Source of the DNA: Hemileia vastatrix
Lineage: Eukaryota; Basidiomycota; Pucciniomycetes; Pucciniales; Zaghouaniaceae
Assembly (NCBI GenBank): GCA_030280995.1
Contig: JASXTE010000014.1
Coordinates: forward strand, 2,962,656 to 3,026,655
DNA: 64,000 nt
Direction of reading: 5' to 3'
The notes beneath the pieces were generated by a model. The model was not told the DNA's origin. It saw only the letters and a list, made by a program, of their open reading frames with translations, and did no database searches. Below, one piece after another: positions 44,771 to 56,185 of the stretch (within the stretch, counting starts at the first letter, position 1; every line of letters begins with the position of its first letter). Made by a program: the position numbers and the translations under genes.

Positions 44771-45489
44771 TTTTCTCTGTCTCGCTAGCCTGTCACTTGG
44801 TGTGGTGTTACCGAAGTGGATAGGCTTTGGTTACCATGTTTTAGGCTGTTTTAAGAAGTTGTGTGCTTTTTTCTGGTTGGGAAGGGAATCCTACCATTAA
44901 ATATCCCAATATACTTTCAGCTTTCAATGTTTTCAAGGCTCTCTGGCAATTTTCTGGTATTTTGGGGGTATTTTGTGTCTTTAAAGTAGACATTTTCCCT
45001 TATTTTATTAGGTTTTTCTTGATTCCTGGGATGAATAATTGGATCCTGGTGATTTGCTTACTACTTTTGGGTAGCCATGGGTTTAATCTATATTTCATGT
45101 CTTGTTAATATTTTTCATATTCTAAGTTTTAAGGGCTCTTTTGGGCATTTTTCACTTTTCACTATAACTGTTTAATTTTGTTTTTTGCATTTTTTGGGAT
45201 ATATGTAAGTATTATGTTTAAGTGCTTAGTACCTATTGATAGAGCTAATCTTTCTCTATTTTTTATGTCTAGATATTTTCTTTAGCATGCTATAAGGTTT
45301 AAGGTGTTTTCAGTTGTTTCATGGTTTTTAGGGGGTTTTCTGGTGGTAATTTGGTTCAGAGTGAGGTCACCTGTCTCTAGAAGGGCCATCCACCTCAACT
45401 GTAGCAGGCTGGGGAGTGCATCTAGAGGGTTTTTAAGCAATTTTGGTGGCAAAATAGTCACTCTTGTAGGTGCAGCTTAGATTTTAATA

Positions 45490-45600
45490 TCACCATGCAG
45501 TATGGGGGGCAGCCTTGCTAGCAAGTCCACAAGCATAAACCCAAATTCATATCTGATTGAGCACACAATGAGGTGGTGATGAAACATTCAGGGATAAAGT
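45490..45600. mobile_element. MITE-G fragment (one end)
   Basis: It begins TCACCATGCAGTATGGGG and continues GGCAGCCTTGCTAGCAAGTCC, then shares GATTGAGCACACAATGAG and CATTCAGGGAT with the intact element at 31355. The distal end is lost. Confidence 0.7.
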
Positions 45601-46779
45601 GTGAAAATACATTGGACCTCTGATGAAGCTAGCTTGATTATTTATTTAAGTACATGTGAACATTTTTTGAAACAATGTTGAAGCATTAAAAACACAATTT
45701 TGCAACAGTATCTTGAAATCAGCCCTCCCCACGACTAAGCCAGTCTGGAAAGCTACAAAATGTTTAAAATAATTTTGTACTTTTTTGAACTTACAACTAG
45801 ACAATCCCCAATTTAAACTGAAAAAAAGTGATCTTATATGTTCTAAGAATTTTACCTAATTATAAATATATGGTGAAATTATAAGGCACTATAGTAAATC
45901 ATTCAAGAAAAAAAATTGGGAATTAATATCTTCAATTAAATTTCCACAGTAAGAATTTAAAACAAAACTTGAATTCTAATGATTCATCAAGATTTTATAA
46001 CCATTATCAATATTTAAAATATTTGAAAAATGCAAAACACTTATCAAATTAAGGGAATTATACTTTGGTGATAAAATTAAGCTTTAAAATAAATATCTAT
46101 TGAACAGTTCATCTAGAAGAAAGAGAAGAAAAAGAAGAAGAAGAAGAAGAAGAAGAAGAAGAGGTAAAAGAGGAAAGAGAAAAGGAGAGAAGGTGTCAGA
46201 CTGAGTTCAAGTACAGAGATGTGAATAGCTGGATTTGTAAGTTGTCTAGAAGATTTTAATGGTCCTAAATGAATACTGTAGTACAAATCTCAATAAGTAT
46301 TAAAATATAACTCAATATAAGGGTCTCAGTAATTTTTATCTCACTAATTATGATTGGTTTACAATCTTATATTTGGTATAAAAAAAGATGTAAAAATTCA
46401 GATACTATTCAAAGACTTTAAAAGTACTATTGATATGTATTGTACTTGTATTGGTTATATATTTTAATTGTAATTATAAAGAATGTAGAAAATAAGACCA
46501 AAAACTCACTCCTTTTATACCCAATAATTCTCCAATGTATCCCCTGATTTACCAGTTCTATACGCCGCCAATGATGCCTCATTCTAGCTAATACAACTTT
46601 CAATCAACATGAGTAATGACCAATAACACAATTAGAATGATATCACCTGTCAAAATCCTGGAGTAATAGAGATAATCCATCAAAATAAAAGAATAAGAAA
46701 AAAAGAGAGTGTATGCCTGTAATACCTTAAAATAAAAGACTAAAAAAAAGAAAGAATAAAACTAAATATAACACAATAT
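45601..46779. other. AT-rich intergenic with an (AAG)n tract
   Basis: No gene. An (AAG)n run lies at about 46132-46162. The stretch continues, across the Ty3 insertion, at 55208. Confidence 0.5.
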
Positions 46780-46784
46780 TAAGG

Positions 46785-47588
46785 TGTCATGTGCCACGTG
46801 ACACTCGAGGCAAAAGTAGCTCATTAAATCAATACTAAAGGGCTCAAATCCATACTCGAAGTGCAGAAATCAACTCTCCATAGCAACTGCAACTTTCCTT
46901 TGTGTACTCGCTATTCAATTGCACTAGTCTAAACTCTAAATCTAAATTAGTCAATTTCTCAATAGTGTGTCTTAGTCTTTTTCTCAATAAGCGACGCACA
47001 GCGCAATAACCAATATAATAGTACATTAAAAAGTTTATGAAGTGTCTGTGGGTTATTAAGAGGTAGTGAGCATGGACGGAATGGTTAGTGAAAGAATAAG
47101 GGGTTAACGGATGTTAGTGAGGAGGGTCCAGGTGTAACGGATATATTTTAAATGGTTTGTGGTGTGTGGAATAAAGGATGAGTATGAGGTCAATGTGAGG
47201 AGGAGTAAAGGATATAAAAGGGGGTTGGGTTTTTGGTTTGAGATTCCTTAGAATTAAATTATAAAACGTATTTATAGTTAATAGTGGTAAAACTCTAAAG
47301 TGAAAATCATTATTATTGTATCTTTCTTTATTTTCTCAATAATCATTTCTGAATCCTAAATCTTTGATTGTTGAGTTTCCAACCCTTTGTGAGATCTTGA
47401 TAATTTTATTATTACCTTTCAATTATATTAGAATCCTTCTCGAACATAACTTGAAGTAGTAGTTCTTCCTTTGAGTCATATTTGAATCACTTCCTCGAAC
47501 CATCCCTCTGTGCCTCGAAGAAGTATCTAAACCTTTCATCTCACTTGCAGGAACATTCTCGACCTTGTGCGTAGGTCGTCCGGTGACA
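46785..47588 (+). repeat. Ty3 5' LTR
   Basis: It begins TGTCATGTGCCACGTGACAC and ends GTAGGTCGTCCGGTGACA. A TATA-like GATATAAAAGG lies at 47211-47221, about 30-40 bp upstream of AGAATTAAATTATA (47250-47263), where transcription could begin. Confidence 0.95.
47211..47221 (+). promoter_or_regulatory. TATA-like element in the Ty3 5' LTR
   Basis: GATATAAAAGG, repeated in the 3' LTR at about 54826. It is placed suitably for a start site near 47245-47255, which would put the self-priming sequence at or near the RNA 5' end. Confidence 0.5.
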
Positions 47589-47589
47589 G

Positions 47590-47603
47590 TATAATTTAAT
47601 TCT
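47590..47603 (+). other. Ty3 primer binding site, self-priming type
   Basis: TATAATTTAATTCT starts two bases after the LTR. It is the exact reverse complement of AGAATTAAATTATA at 47250-47263 in the LTR. I recognise no tRNA 3' end match. The arrangement is that of Tf1, where the RNA 5' end folds back and is cleaved to prime minus-strand synthesis. Confidence 0.6.
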
Positions 47604-47665
47604 CCGTAGTTCTCATTCTTTGCACTACTATGTCCCTTTTCAGGTGTTTTCTTTAAATTCTTAAA

Positions 47666-48837
47666 ATGGCACCTGTTCAACGCACTCCTCCTACAGGCGC
47701 TACTACTAGAGCTTGTGCCAGAAGCAGGCCAACATCTACTAGGCCTGTTTCCCGCACTCACTCCTTGGAGCCACTCTACCTTAGGGAACGGCAACATTCA
47801 GTCCAATCTGTAGAAGACATCCCACAAGATTTCGATGATTCTAGTGATGATGAAGAAGGAGAGGATACAATGCACGAGGCACCATCCGCCCCTGTGAATC
47901 ACCCTTCTGGTCAACCTTCAGAACCTGGACCATCCAATCTCTGGAAGATTTCATGAAACTTTTCATGAAGACCCTTTAAAATTCAACGTCTTCAGAGGGA
48001 TCTAAATTCAAAACTCCTTCTATGAAATCTCCTGATAAATTCGATGGAGAACATCCAGACAGATTGTGATCCTTCTTGCAAACCTGCAAGCTCCTGTTCC
48101 ATAATGACCCTTGAACCTTCAATAACGACCAATCGAAGGTTGTTTATGCTTCTTCATTCCTGGCCGGAAAAGCAGCAAGATGGTTCGAACCTTATCTTCT
48201 CATGCTCTCTTCAACTGAAACCCACTTACTTATTAATAACTGGGAAAAGTTCTAAGACCGACTCTTCACGTTGTTTGGCGACCCTAATGAAACTGACAAC
48301 GCAGAAATTGAACTTGATTTCCTTCGCATGAGTGATAATGGGAAAGCCTCTGAATATATCTCAAACTTCAGAGCGCTTCAAACTCGAGTAGGTTGGAATG
48401 ATGCTGCCCTTAAGTATCATTTCAAAAAAGGACTTCCTTCGAGGATTCTGGATCAGTTAAATCTTCACGGTCAGAAGATGACTACTTTAACAGATTTAAT
48501 GGATCGAACCCTTGAACTTGACAGCGTTTACCAAGGACGACTTCAACATCGTCGATACGCCAACAAATCTCAAGGCTTAAATTTCAAATCGGGACCTTCT
48601 TCACACCCACGAACAACTCAATCCAAACCTATTAAGGGAAAGGACAAACCTCGACCGAAAAGCTCGACCCCAGGCAATATCAGTAAAGTACTGGATCCCA
48701 AAGGGGAAATTAAAGAAGCTGAGAGGAAGAGGCGAACAGATAATGGGTCATGTATGTATTGTGGGGGTAAGCACAAGCTGGAAGATTGTGTAAAATTGAA
48801 GGAAAGAGAAGGTACTAGTTCGAAGTCAAAAAACTAG
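47666..48837 (+). pseudogene. Ty3 gag, broken
   Basis: The start is ATG at 47666 (MAPVQRTPPTGATTRACARS). An acidic segment (DIPQDFDDSSDDEEGED) runs to a frame break near 47956. Capsid-like sequence then crosses frames: KFDGEHPDRL, SSFLAGKAARWFEPYLL, WEKF, a TAA and DRLFTLFGDPNETDNAE. It is intact again from 48271 to a CCHC knuckle CMYCGGKHKLEDC (48753-48791). It stops at 48837, and pol lies in a different frame 15 bases later. This is a standard Ty3 Gag that would form virus-like particles. At least three stops and one or two frameshifts occur in the first half. Confidence 0.88.
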
Positions 48838-48851
48838 TAGATAGTTTACTT

Positions 48852-51800
48852 GTGTGCAAAGCAAACTATCTTATCTCTCCCAGTGCACAGAACCTCCATG
48901 TCTTAAGGACTGGAGTTGCCTTAAACCACTTGAGATTCATTCTTTTTAAGGAGGATATCCCCTTCAGTTGTCTTATAGACTCTGGAGCTTCAATTTCTTT
49001 TGTCAGTTTATCTTTTGTCGAGAAGTTACAACTGACATTTACAGATATCGATTGAACTCCAATTTACTTGGTTGAATCAGAGGAACCCAAATATTGGGTC
49101 AGTAAGAAAGTTTTATGGGTTTTCAACTTTCCAAATTTTCCCCCCTTCGAGTGGGAATTAGCAGTCTTGGACGCCCCAAGGATGGACGATACCATTCTTG
49201 GCCATGACTTTTTAATGCATTGGAATCCTGAAATTGATTGGACACGGGGATTGATCACCCCACGGACTAAGTATATTTCTGATTCTTCAATGCATGTCAA
49301 TAGGGAATTAAACAACCTGCCTGACAATGTCCTGCTAGAGGACAAATCTCTGCCAGATGATTTGCAAGCATCTGATCTTTCTTTAAATGAGAATTTGGCT
49401 AACCCTTCTAGCTCGATGACTTCACTTGAAGAGGATTTAAATTGCCTCGAAGTAATCCAATTATGCTCTCTCAATTCTGGTCTTGCCTCAATAGATTCTC
49501 TCAAAGATGATGAGGACAACCAAATCAACGTTGAAGCCATTAAATTGACTCTACCAGAAATCTATCACAATTTCCTCGATGTTTTTTCAATCCGCAAGGC
49601 CGATAAGTTACCACCTCATCAACCCTACGAGCATCAGATAGATTTAATAGGTCCAGTACCTCCAGCAGGTCCTGTCTATTCCTTGTCCAAGGACGAATCT
49701 CAAGTTCTTCGAGACTACATTGCAGAGAATGTAGCCAAAGGTTTCATCAGAGCCAGTATATCTCCAACCGGCTCCCCCATCCTCTTTGTAAAAAAGAAGG
49801 ATGTTAGTCTTACGTTGTGTGTTGACTATAGAAAGCTCAACACAGTCACTAAGAAGAATGCATATCCTGTTCCTCCTATGTCATTGCTTCTTACCCTTTT
49901 TAATGGTGCTAATTTCTTTTCTAAAATTGACCTTAGAGGCTCTTACAATCTTATTCGTATTGTGGAAGGTCATGAACCACTGACTGCAATGCGCACTAGA
50001 TTTGGTAGTTTTGAATATTTAGTTATGCCTTTTGGATTGTGTAATGCAGCATCTACTTTTCAAACTTTTGTCAATGACATCTTTCAAGATGTTGTCGAAC
50101 AATTTGTAGTCGTCTACTTAGATGATATTTTAATTTTCTCGAAGACACTGGATGAACATATTCATCATGTTCGACAGGTTTTAAATCAACTTCGAGATCA
50201 CAGACTCTACGCCAAGCATAATAAATGTGAATTCCATCTTAAATCTATTGATTTTTTGGGTTTTAAATTATCCACTGATGGTTTAGTCATGGACGACAAA
50301 AAAGTTCAAAAGGTCCTGGAATGGCCTGAGCCCAAATCCGTTAAATCCCTCCAAGGATTTTTGGGTTTTGCAAATTTCTATAGAAGATTTATTAAAGATT
50401 ACTCTAAAACTATTTCCAATCTTACTTCTCTTCTTAGAAAAGATATTCCTTTTGTTTTTACTGCTACAGCACGAAAGGAATTCGAAGCATTGAAGACAGC
50501 GTTCACCACAACTCCAATTCTTTGACACTTTGATCCTTCTGCTTTGACAATAGTCAAGACGGATGCGAGCAATTATGCTATTGCAGGGGTCATTTCTCAA
50601 TTGAATCCGGAAATAAAAATGTTTCATCCTGTTGCTTTTGAGTCACGCAAACTCATTGCAGCAGAATTAAATTATGAAATTCATGACAAAGAGCTTTTAG
50701 CTATTATTCATTGTCTTAAAAAATGGTGCTCTTTTCTTCTCAGCTTAGATAGTCCTTTTCAAATTTTAACAGACCATAATGCTTTGAAATACTTTATGTC
50801 TTCCAAAGTGTTAACCAGGCATCAAGCCAGGTGGGCTGAATTTCTGTCTGAATTTCCCTTTCCCATTTCCTATCGCCCAGGTAAGAACTGCATTGTCCCA
50901 GATATCTTGTCACTTCGGGACAACATTTACCCACAGCGGGGGACGCATTTGCTGACACAAATCCAGCAAATGTGAAATCAATCTTCAACGAATCAATGTT
51001 AACGACTCATCAACTTAATTCGATGACAATTCAATCGTTTCAAAATCCACTATCCAACATCCTCGAAGCTCAGTCAAAGGACGATTATTGTTTAGGGTTA
51101 AAAGACAAAATACTCTCGAAGCAAGGGGCCAAAAGATTTAGTATTGAATCAGGTCTATTAGTCTTCGAAGGTAGAGTAGTCATACCCGACAACAACGAGA
51201 TAAAATTATGGATTTTCAATAGTTGACATGATTCTTCATTAGCTGGTCATTTTGGGGTTGATAAAACCTACCAGTTAATAGCGAGGGATTTTTTTTGGCC
51301 AGGTATGACCAGGGAAATCAAGGCCTATATAAAAGCTTGTTACAAATGTAATAGGAATAAGGCTCCCCGTCACCGGAAGTATGGGTTGCTTCAACCACTT
51401 CCTATTCCCTCTAAACCTTGGGAATCTTTATTGATGGATTTTATTTCTCAACTTCCTCTTTCTAATAAATTTGATGCTATATTAGTAATAGTAGATAGAT
51501 TTTCAAAAATGTCTATTTTCATTAAAACCACTACTACTGCTACTGCAGAAGATTTGTCAAAATTGTTTCTAGAATATGTATTTTCCAAACACGGCTTACC
51601 TAATGATATTATTTCAGATAGAGGCTCATTGTTTGTATCCACATTCTGGACTCAACTGTGTCAACAACTCAATATCACAAGGAACCTCTCCACAGCCTAT
51701 CATCCCGAAACCGATGGGCAAACAGAAAGGGTCAACCAAATCCTCAAACAATACCTTCGAATGTATGTCAGTTACCAACAAGACGATTGGACCACATGGT

Positions 51801-52483
51801 TACCATTGGCAAAATTTTCTTATAATAACTCGACTCATTCTTTGACACAACAATCTCCTTTTGAAACTGTTTATGGAAGACATCCTCGATTCAATTCTAT
51901 CCATGTAGGAACTAATCATCCTGCGGAACATTATCTTCAAACCATATCACGACTCCAAGAGGAACTTGAATCAAATTTGGAATTAGCAGTTCGAAGGTAC
52001 AAGGAACAGGCTGACAAACATCGACAAACTGCTCCTTCTTTTAAACCAGGCGACAAGGTATGGCTCGACGCATGGAATATTCGAACGACTCGACCATCAA
52101 AGAAACTGGCTGAAAAACGCTTGGGGCAATTGGAAATCGACTCTGAAGTCTCTAAAACTGCATTTCGACTCAAGCTACCTCCTAAGTGGCAGGCTATTCA
52201 CCCTGTTTTTCACGTATCTCTCCTTGAACTGGCTCGAGAAATATACCCGGGCAAGAACCAACCTCCTCCGGAACCGGTCGAAGTAGAAGACCATCTAGAG
52301 TGGGAAGTAAGCCGTATCCTTGATTCAAGAATGCGCAAGGGGAAACTTCAATACCTCGTGGAATGGGAAGGCTTCCTTGATGACTCAGACAAAACATCCT
52401 GGGAACCAGCCATCAATGTTTCTAACGCCCCTGAACTCCTAAAATCTTTTAATCTTAAATATCCTTTAAAACCAAAACCTTAA
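48852..52483 (+). pseudogene. Ty3 pol: PR, RT, RNase H, integrase, chromodomain; few breaks
   Basis: Protease LIDSGASISFVS lies at about 48975. RT runs from about 49620 with LCVDYRKLNTVTKKNAYPVP, SKIDLRGSYNLI, MPFGLCNAASTFQ and the active site VVYLDDILIF (about 50107-50136). RNase H contains VKTDASNYAIAGV and LTDHNALKYF. The integrase has a zinc finger (H-F-G...C-Y-K-C-N), then DDE Asp in LLMDFISQLP, Asp in IISDRGSLF and Glu in DGQTERVNQ. A chromodomain ends the protein: EVSRILDSRMRKG, YLVEWEGFLDDSDKTSWEP, LLKSF. Breaks are TGA at 49053, 50523 and 51224, each where Arg is plausible (CGA to TGA), and one frameshift near the G5 run at about 50938. The remaining sequence is very well preserved. 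Confidence 0.95.
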
Positions 52484-52606
52484 AACTCTCTTTTTTCTTT
52501 TCTCTGTTTTTTTTTCTCTTTTAAAATCTAAAACATCTTTACTTCTAAAAAATTCTTTTAATTTTGTTTTCTTCTTTATTCTTTTTCTTTTCAAAATTTT
52601 TTCACT

Positions 52607-52637
<31 letters not shown>

Positions 52638-53242
52638 TTAAAAATAAAATTAAAATAAAAAAAATAAAATAAAATAAAAATAAAATAAAATTAAAATAAA
52701 ATCAAAATAAAATTAAAATAAAATAAAATAAAAACAAATAAAATTAAAATCTTTTTTTTTTAAAAAAAAAATTAGTTCTTTCTCTTTTCCCTTCTCAATT
52801 TTCTATATACATTCTTTCTTTAAAATTTTCTCTTCCTCAAACTATTAAAACTTTCACCAACATTACACAACCATCTTTTTCGAACTTCATTCTTACATCT
52901 AAATCACTCTTTTAAAATTCTTCGAAACAAATTACTTCTTTCTTTCAAAATCCTCTCAAAAAAATTTTTTTTTCTTCTTTTCCTTTTCTTTCTTTTCTTT
53001 TTTCAAACAACTAAAATCCCTCAAATCTTCAATTAACAAACTTAAATAACAAATTTTTTCTTTTCATTAAATTTTCTCTACAACCAATTTTTCAATCAAC
53101 TATTTTTTTCTTCTTCTTCTTTCTTCTCTCATTCAGACATCTTCTTTCAAAATTTTAAAAAAATAATTTTTATTTAATTTTTTCTCTGTCTTTTCTTTGT
53201 TCTTATTTCTCTCAAAATCTTATAAAAATAAATATTAAAATT
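52484..53242. other. T/A-rich spacer inside the Ty3 element
   Basis: Directly after pol comes a T-rich, G-poor stretch, an A-run (about 52614-52638), AAAATAAAAT-type repeats to about 52750, and further TTTTCTTTC-rich sequence. No gene. It probably contains 3' untranslated sequence for both pol and the convergent antisense gene. Confidence 0.6.
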
Positions 53243-54292
53243 CTAAATAAAATAACAAAATAAAATAACTAAATACAAATTGTTTCTACATTCCTTTTTT
53301 CTTCTTTTCTCTTTTATCTTCTCCCAAACCAATCCCTTCATCTTCTCCAAAATTTCCCTTATCTCCTTTCTACATTTTTCAAAGTTCTCCCCCTCTCCTA
53401 CCGGAATCAATTCCCCAAGTTCAAGTAGCTCCTTGGCTACGTCAAAGGAAGCGGCATCGACAATTTTATCAATCTCGCTGCTCATGTCTTCAATATATTT
53501 TGCTTTTCAAACCTGACAAGGTTTCTTTGACCATACTTGATCGAGGGTTTCTTCGTTTTCCTCCCTCAAGGTAACAGTCGGTAACCTATCCTCCACCAAC
53601 ACTGCCACTTCCACAGCAGTGGGTCCCACAAGGATTGCTTCCAAATTTAAAGCTTCCGCGGTAGGGACTTCGATGATGACGTCTGAATTCTAAAACAGGA
53701 TCATCAGTAATTAAATTTATGAATTATAAAAAAGTGAACTTACTTCGAAGATTGAGTCAGCCTCCAAAAATAACCTAGGAGTGACCTTCTCTTCCACCTC
53801 CCTTTCCTCTTCGTCATCTTTGATGACCACCCGTCGTTTTTTCGGGGTTTTTCTCGAGATGGGAATTTCTTCTTCCTCTTTGACCAATTTGTCAACTTCC
53901 TCCTCGACAACCCCCCTCTTGTTTGCAGCCCTAGCCACCCAGATGTTCACATCATCCTCAAATTCTTCCTCATTTTCCCCCACCAATTGATTGTCCCCAA
54001 TGGACACATCCCAAATTTCCTCCACTACTTCCTTTGTTTTGGGGATCACCCAATACTTTGTCTTAGTAAACCGACTCTCAATGTCGGCATTCTTCGCTAA
54101 GGCGTCACACGCCACCCTTCTCCATCGGCAAAACTCGCACTTCTGGGGAGGCCCTCGTGTCGCCGTGCTCTCCATGCAAAAATACTCCATCGACTTGCAA
54201 GCCGTGCAAGTCTTTGAAAATTTCCGTGTAACAACACCCCCATCCGCTTTAGGGTGTGAAGGCGTGGGAGTCGGTGTAGGGAAATCCGTCAT
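53243..54292 (-). CDS. Antisense Cys-rich passenger gene of the Ty3 element
   Basis: It starts ATG at 54292 (MTDFPTPTPTPSHPKADGGV), 107 bp from the 3' LTR and opposite to pol. Exon 1 is 54292-53744. An intron of 54 bp (GTAAGT...TTTTAG, 53743-53690) is followed in frame by exon 2. A TGA at 53507 ends a 243-residue product; the same frame continues to 53243, and the TGA may be a CGA change. A Cys cluster CTACKSMEYFC followed by KCEFCRWRRVAC (C-x2-C-x5-C...C-x2-C-x6-C) recalls zinc-binding motifs in fungal proteins. Then come an acidic region, a basic KKRRVVIKDD segment and, past the TGA, a coiled coil (CRKEIREILEKMKGLVWEKI). It is not a Ty3 core protein. The role is unknown; DNA or RNA binding is a guess. 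A consistent intron and open frame support real coding. Confidence 0.7.
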
Positions 54293-54398
54293 AGTGAGTT
54301 AAAGTAATAATAATAATAATTAAATAAAGAGGAAGGAAAATTAGTGTGGGAAATATGTTTTACGCTCAACAGAGCTCGTGTTCTTATACCTGGGCATC

Positions 54399-55202
54399 TG
54401 TCATGTGCCACGTGAAACTCGAGGCAAAAGTAGCTCATTAAATCAATACTAAAGGGCTCAAATCCATACTCGAAGTTCAGAAATCAACTCTCCATAGCAA
54501 CTGCGACTTTCCTTTGTGTACTCGCTATTCAATTGTGCTAGTCTAAACTCTAAATCTAAATTAGTCAATTTCTCAATAGTGTGTCTTAGTCTTTTTCTCA
54601 ATAAGCGACGCACAGCGCAATAACCAATATAATAGTACATTAAAAAGTTTATGAAGTGTCTGTGGGTTATTAAGGGGTAGTGAGCATGGACGGAATGGTT
54701 AGTGAAAGAATAAGGGGTTAACGGATGTTAGTGAGGAGGGTCCAGGTGTAACGGATATATTTTAAATGGTTTGTGGTGTGTGGAATAAAGGATGAGTATG
54801 AGGTCAATGCGAGAAGGAGTAAAGGATATAAAAGGGGGTTGGGTTTTTGGTTTGAGATTCCTTAGAATTAAATTATAAAACGTATTTATAGTTAATAGTG
54901 GTAAAACTCTAAAGTGAAAATCATTATTATTGTATCTTTCTTTATTTTCTCAATAATCATTTCTGAATCCTAAATCTTTGATTGTTGAGTTTCCAACCCT
55001 TTGTGAGATCTTGATAATTTTATTATTACCTTTCAATTATATTAGAATCCTTCTCGAACATAACTTGAAGTAGTAGTTCTTCCTTTGAGTCATATTTGAA
55101 TCACTTCCTCGAACCATCCCTCTGTGCCTCGAAGAAGTATCTAAACCTTTCATCTCACTTTCAGGAACATCCTCGACCTTGTGAGTAGGTCGTCCGGTGA
55201 CA
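54399..55202 (+). repeat. Ty3 3' LTR
   Basis: It matches the 5' LTR in full (TGTCATGTGCCACGTGAAAC to CGTCCGGTGACA), followed by TAAGG. I do not see an obvious polypurine tract just upstream (it reads CTTATACCTGGGCATC). Confidence 0.95.
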
Positions 55203-55207
55203 TAAGG

Positions 55208-55744
55208 GGGATTAGCAGTAGAAATGAAGGGGTTAATTATACCAAATTACTATGTGAAATCCCCATCCAAAAATGACCAACATTGACTGAGAAACCACTG
55301 TGAAACCCAAAAAAGCACATGAGATGTGGGATAACTGAATTCAGTCCGTTTCAGGCTCTTTAAAAGGAAAATCCTTGACTTATTTAAGTGAATTCAATCC
55401 TGGTAGTGAAATTTTGGTGCCAATCTTGAAATTATAAAAGAAATTAGTGCATATAATGAGGTCAATGCACTAATAATTAAATTAGGACACTAAATAGGTG
55501 CCTGTTGCCTATTTTAGTTTGTTTCCCCATACTGGGAGTATACTGTAGGAAAATTATAGTGTGAAAAAGCTAAATTTGCTAAAAATGAAGCTATTCACAT
55601 GGGAAAAATACAGGTAGTATGTGGCCAGTACACAGAAGCTATTTCTGGCATAAAAAACACCAAATTTAACAAGTGTTATTTTTTATGCATTTGAGTAGCC
55701 AAATAAATAGTCCTAATTAAGAAAAATTGATATGTCAGGACGCA
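55208..55744. other. Non-coding sequence that received the Ty3 element
   Basis: No gene. It is continuous with 46779 before insertion, judging by the target duplication. Confidence 0.5.
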
Positions 55745-56106
55745 TTTTTAATATTATTAAATTTATAGTACATATATTCAACTTTTAAGTGATTTAAAGT
55801 GCATTTCTTGTTTTCACATTAAACAATGAAAACAAGAGCTTTAAGTCTACTGAAAAATTGTTTAGCCTTATATTTAAGGTTCTTAAGATTACCCTAATAT
55901 ATTCAAACTTAATATTAAGTACATAAGACTTATATAAGGTGGATATATGCATGTATATAAGGTATTATAATGGGATCTATTGTATTTTATCATAAATTTC
56001 ACTTATGTGTACAACTTGTGTACCTTTATTTATTGTTCCCATGTATACTACATGTGTTTGAAATAATTTATAAGTAATTTTCACCCAGTAATGGGAATAT
56101 CCAGTC
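55745..56106. repeat. ~365-bp dispersed direct repeat, copy 2
   Basis: Same orientation and order as 15893-16255, ending AATGGGAATATCCAG. It ends 80 bp before the transposon terminus at 56186. Confidence 0.65.
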
Positions 56107-56185
56107 TTACAGAAGGACAAATTACAAAATTATGAGGACTAGAATAAAACATTGATAACTCAAGGGGAATTGTTATTAATAGGGG

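Larger units (their letters stand above)
46780..55207 (+). mobile_element. Full-length Ty3 chromovirus with an antisense passenger gene
   Basis: LTRs of 804 bp (46785-47588 and 54399-55202) differ at about 11 positions by eye (roughly 98.6% identity), so insertion is fairly recent. The target duplication TAAGG is exact at 46780-46784 and 55203-55207. The internal region has gag, then pol in the order protease, RT, RNase H, integrase, chromodomain. A T/A-rich spacer and a minus-strand spliced gene precede the 3' LTR. Primer-site complementarity suggests self-priming. gag and pol each carry stops and frameshifts. Confidence 0.95.

Noticed and set aside
46844..47026. 60-residue minus frame, repeated at 54458-54640
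   Set aside because: It lies inside both Ty3 LTRs and is repeated only because the LTRs are.
49064..49540. 158-residue minus-strand frame opposite Ty3 pol
   Set aside because: It is a shadow of the protease-RT linker, which has strong family motifs on the plus strand.
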